Assembly (NCBI GenBank): GCA_041398025.1
Contig: JAWKVM010000034.1
Span: 1 to 64,000, forward strand
Direction of reading: 5' to 3'
DNA from: JANQPX01 sp041398025
GTDB lineage: Bacteria; Pseudomonadota; Alphaproteobacteria; Geminicoccales; Geminicoccaceae
DNA length: 64,000 nucleotides
Every line of letters starts with the position of its first letter. The first letter of the stretch is position 1. Below, piece by piece: positions 62,256 through 64,000 of the stretch. Both the position numbers and the translations under genes were made by a program. The notes below the pieces were generated by a model. The model made no database searches, was not told the DNA's origin, and was given only the letters and a program-made list of their open reading frames with translations.

Positions 62256-64000
62256 GTGTCTGCTCCCCTGGATCGCTGCGGCCGCGAAGGCGAATCGATG
62301 AGATGACCAAATTCGGCGCGTCGGTCTGCGTCACCTGCGTGCCGGGATCGGCGTGCACCACAAAGTCGGGCTGCGCGCGCGCCGCCGCTGCGGGCGCTGC
62401 CGCGGGCCGTGCCGAGCGCGCGGTCTTGTCGAAGGCCGGCCTGGCCACGGCGCCGCGCGAGATGCCGTAGACCGGCGGCGGCGTCGGGGTGGTGCCGGCG
62501 CCGGCCGGGGCGAAGCCGCCGCCCTGGCGCGCCCGGAACCAGACCAGGCCCGCGAGGATGACCAGAAGCGTGCCGGCGGCGGTCAGCGGGCCGGCCAGGC
62601 CGACTACCTGGACCTGCACCACGCTGTCGATACGTGCCGGACTGTTGGCGCTGGGCCGCTGGCCGACGATCGTGCCCGGCCAGCCGATCGAGAAGATCTC
62701 CTCGACGCCGCCGAGCTGCAGGGACTGGCTCGCCAGGACCCGGGTCGCCCCTTCGGGGGTGAGGCTGCTGAGGTCGGGGATCAGGGCGCTCGCCGAGAAC
62801 ACCACGTCGACCGCATTGCCGAACGCGACCGGCGTGCCCGCCGGCGGGTCCTGGCTGATCACCGTGCCGTCGGGCTGGGTCGAGAGGCGCCAGTCCTGCT
62901 GGCCGAGGGTGAGGAAGGTGTCGGCGAGGCGCGTGTCGACCGCCTCCTGGGCGACGCCGAGCAGGTCCGGAACCTCCACCTTGTCGATCGACTCGAGCTG
63001 GGCGATCACCGAGCTGCCGACCGTGAGCAGCCGGCCGGCATCCGGGATCTGCGACGTCACCCGGTTGGGGCGCTCGCCGTCCGCCGAGCCGTCGAGCTGC
63101 AGTTCCAGGCCGACCGCCCTGACCGCCTGATCGGCCTGGGCCGCGGTCATCTTGGCGATATTGGGCACCGGCACGAGATCGGGCCGGTCCGGCGGCGGCG
63201 CGGTCACCGCCAGCACCACCGAGATCCTGCCGCCATCGGCCGCCGGCGAACCGGCGGCCGGATCCTGGCTCAGCACGGTCTGGTCGGGCTGGCTCGCGGA
63301 AAGCTGGAAGTCGACATTGGCGAGCACCAGGTTCTTCTCGGCGAGCCTGCTCGCGACCGCCTCGGGGTCGAGGCCCCGGAGATCCGGAACGGTCGGCGGC
63401 TCCGAGACGGTGACATCGACGCTGATGCCGAGCGACGCCGCCGCTCCCGGGGCCGGCGACTGGTCGATGATGCGGCCGTCGCCGCCTGCGGTGGTCTGGC
63501 GCTCGACCTTGCCGAGGCGCATCAGCTTCTTGGCGAGCTCGGCGCCGGCCTCCTGGAGCGAGAGACCGACCAGTCCCGGCACCTCGAGCCCCTCGGCCAG
63601 CACCAGGTCGACGGCGCTGCCGGGACTGGCCTCGGCATTGGCGCGCGGGCGCTGCTCGATGATCGTGCCCTGGGGCTCGTTCGACACCTTCGACGTGATC
63701 GAGCCGACCTCGAGCAGCTGCGTGGCGATCAGGCGTTTGGCCTGCTCCACGGTGCGGCCGGCGAGCTCCGGCACGATCGGCGTCGCCGCCAGGACGACGT
63801 CGATCGCGATCCCGGGGCTGACCACCTGATTGGCCGCCGGCCGCTGCTCGATGATGGTGCCGCGGCGCTGGTCGGACACCCGGCTTTCGACGCGGCCGGG
63901 CCGAAGGCCGGCGTCGCGCAGGCGCGCGCGCGCGTCGTTCAGGGTCAGCGAGCGCAGGTCGGGAACCGTCTGGCCCTTGGCGACCGTGATGTCGACCGCG
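62239..64000 (-). CDS. PASTA-repeat membrane protein, running off the right edge
   Basis: The gene continues past 64000, and GTG at 63879 is only an internal codon. From the right edge inward there are seven PASTA-like units of about 65-70 residues, each with V-P-(D/E/G/N)-L, a helix, and a T-I-I-(E/D/G)-Q-x-P-x-A repeat core (e.g. VPELAGRTVEQAKRLI, GTIIEQRPRANAEASPG; VPDLRGLDPEAVASRL, TVLSQDPAAGSPAADGG). One membrane helix follows (GPLTAAGTLLVILAGLVWF) and about 115 cytosolic residues. No kinase domain is visible in this part. PASTA repeats usually bind peptidoglycan or beta-lactams, so they are probably periplasmic. Confidence 0.82.
   Translation of the reverse strand, partial: AVDITVAKGQTVPDLRSLTLNDARARLRDAGLRPGRVESRVSDQRRGTIIEQRPAANQVVSPGIAIDVVLAATPIVPELAGRTVEQAKRLIATQLLEVGSITSKVSNEPQGTIIEQRPRANAEASPGSAVDLVLAEGLEVPGLVGLSLQEAGAELAKKLMRLGKVERQTTAGGDGRIIDQSPAPGAAASLGISVDVTVSEPPTVPDLRGLDPEAVASRLAEKNLVLANVDFQLSASQPDQTVLSQDPAAGSPAADGGRISVVLAVTAPPPDRPDLVPVPNIAKMTAAQADQAVRAVGLELQLDGSADGERPNRVTSQIPDAGRLLTVGSSVIAQLESIDKVEVPDLLGVAQEAVDTRLADTFLTLGQQDWRLSTQPDGTVISQDPPAGTPVAFGNAVDVVFSASALIPDLSSLTPEGATRVLASQSLQLGGVEEIFSIGWPGTIVGQRPSANSPARIDSVVQVQVVGLAGPLTAAGTLLVILAGLVWFRARQGGGFAPAGAGTTPTPPPVYGISRGAVARPAFDKTARSARPAAAPAAAARAQPDFVVHADPGTQVTQTDAPNLVISSIRLRGRSDPGEQTLAIEP

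Noticed and set aside
63879..63881. GTG at 63879 as start of the PASTA-repeat gene
   Set aside because: The reading frame is open to 64000 and encodes another PASTA unit, so the gene starts beyond the window.

Overview
The window is GC-rich chromosomal DNA from an alphaproteobacterium. This is inferred from the clpX-clpP-tig order, the rplU-rpmA-obg-proB order, FixK/Fnr-like and TRAP/GntR gene content, and alphaproteobacterial IS630 and group II intron types. Genus or family cannot be assigned by reading alone; a Rhodospirillales-like organism is a guess. Base composition is even except for three AT-rich intergenic stretches (about 19.15-19.49, 33.0-33.2 and 55.0-55.07 kb), all beside exopolysaccharide or PEP-CTERM genes.

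Layout. 0-4.2 kb: proteostasis and RNA genes on the minus strand (clpX start, clpP, tig, tRNA-Leu(UAG), yraN, rsmI). 4.4-7.6 kb: a small membrane protein and pepN. 7.7-20.8 kb: a PEP-CTERM/exosortase-associated exopolysaccharide locus (FemAB-like protein, two glycosyltransferases, XrtA-type amidotransferase, prsT, prsR, prsK, a divergent outer-membrane barrel), with a sugar transferase at 31.6-33 kb as its likely partner. No exosortase is in the window. 20.8-28.7 kb: a lipoprotein, an SDR enzyme and a complete dipeptide ABC transporter (dppABCDF order). 29.6-31.5 kb: gpmA, a TetR regulator and a small gene whose promoter lies between two identical palindromes. 33.3-36.5 kb: hydroxyproline epimerase, LtnD-like dehydrogenase and M19 dipeptidase. 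37.4-43 kb: glyoxalase, a GMC oxidoreductase pair, two bacterial PH-domain membrane proteins and an HlyD-family protein. 43.5-49.1 kb: a GntR-TRAP operon, a 3-hydroxyisobutyryl-CoA hydrolase and a broken 3-hydroxyisobutyrate dehydrogenase.

49.1-55.6 kb is the accessory, decaying part. An IS630-type element, itself carrying a group II intron, sits inside one copy of a dispersed palindromic repeat. A frameshifted PEP-CTERM protein lies nearby. 56.1-61.5 kb returns to core genes (proB, obgE, rpmA, rplU, tsaC). The window ends in a large PASTA-repeat membrane protein that runs off the right edge, overlapping an unknown downstream gene.

The most unusual feature is a pair of dispersed intergenic repeats. 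R1 is a nested palindrome of about 150-230 bp, present seven times, with 22-24 nt inner arms around a variable loop, outer TTAACC/GGTTAAG arms and, in the best copies, an outermost GCTCGATCGC-type pair. R2 is a GGTGGC/GCCACC hairpin tract that starts directly after four stop codons and usually precedes R1. An R2-like tract also appears inside the coding start of the dppF-type gene. These repeats, the interrupted R1 copy and the PASTA pair are the best leads for something undescribed.
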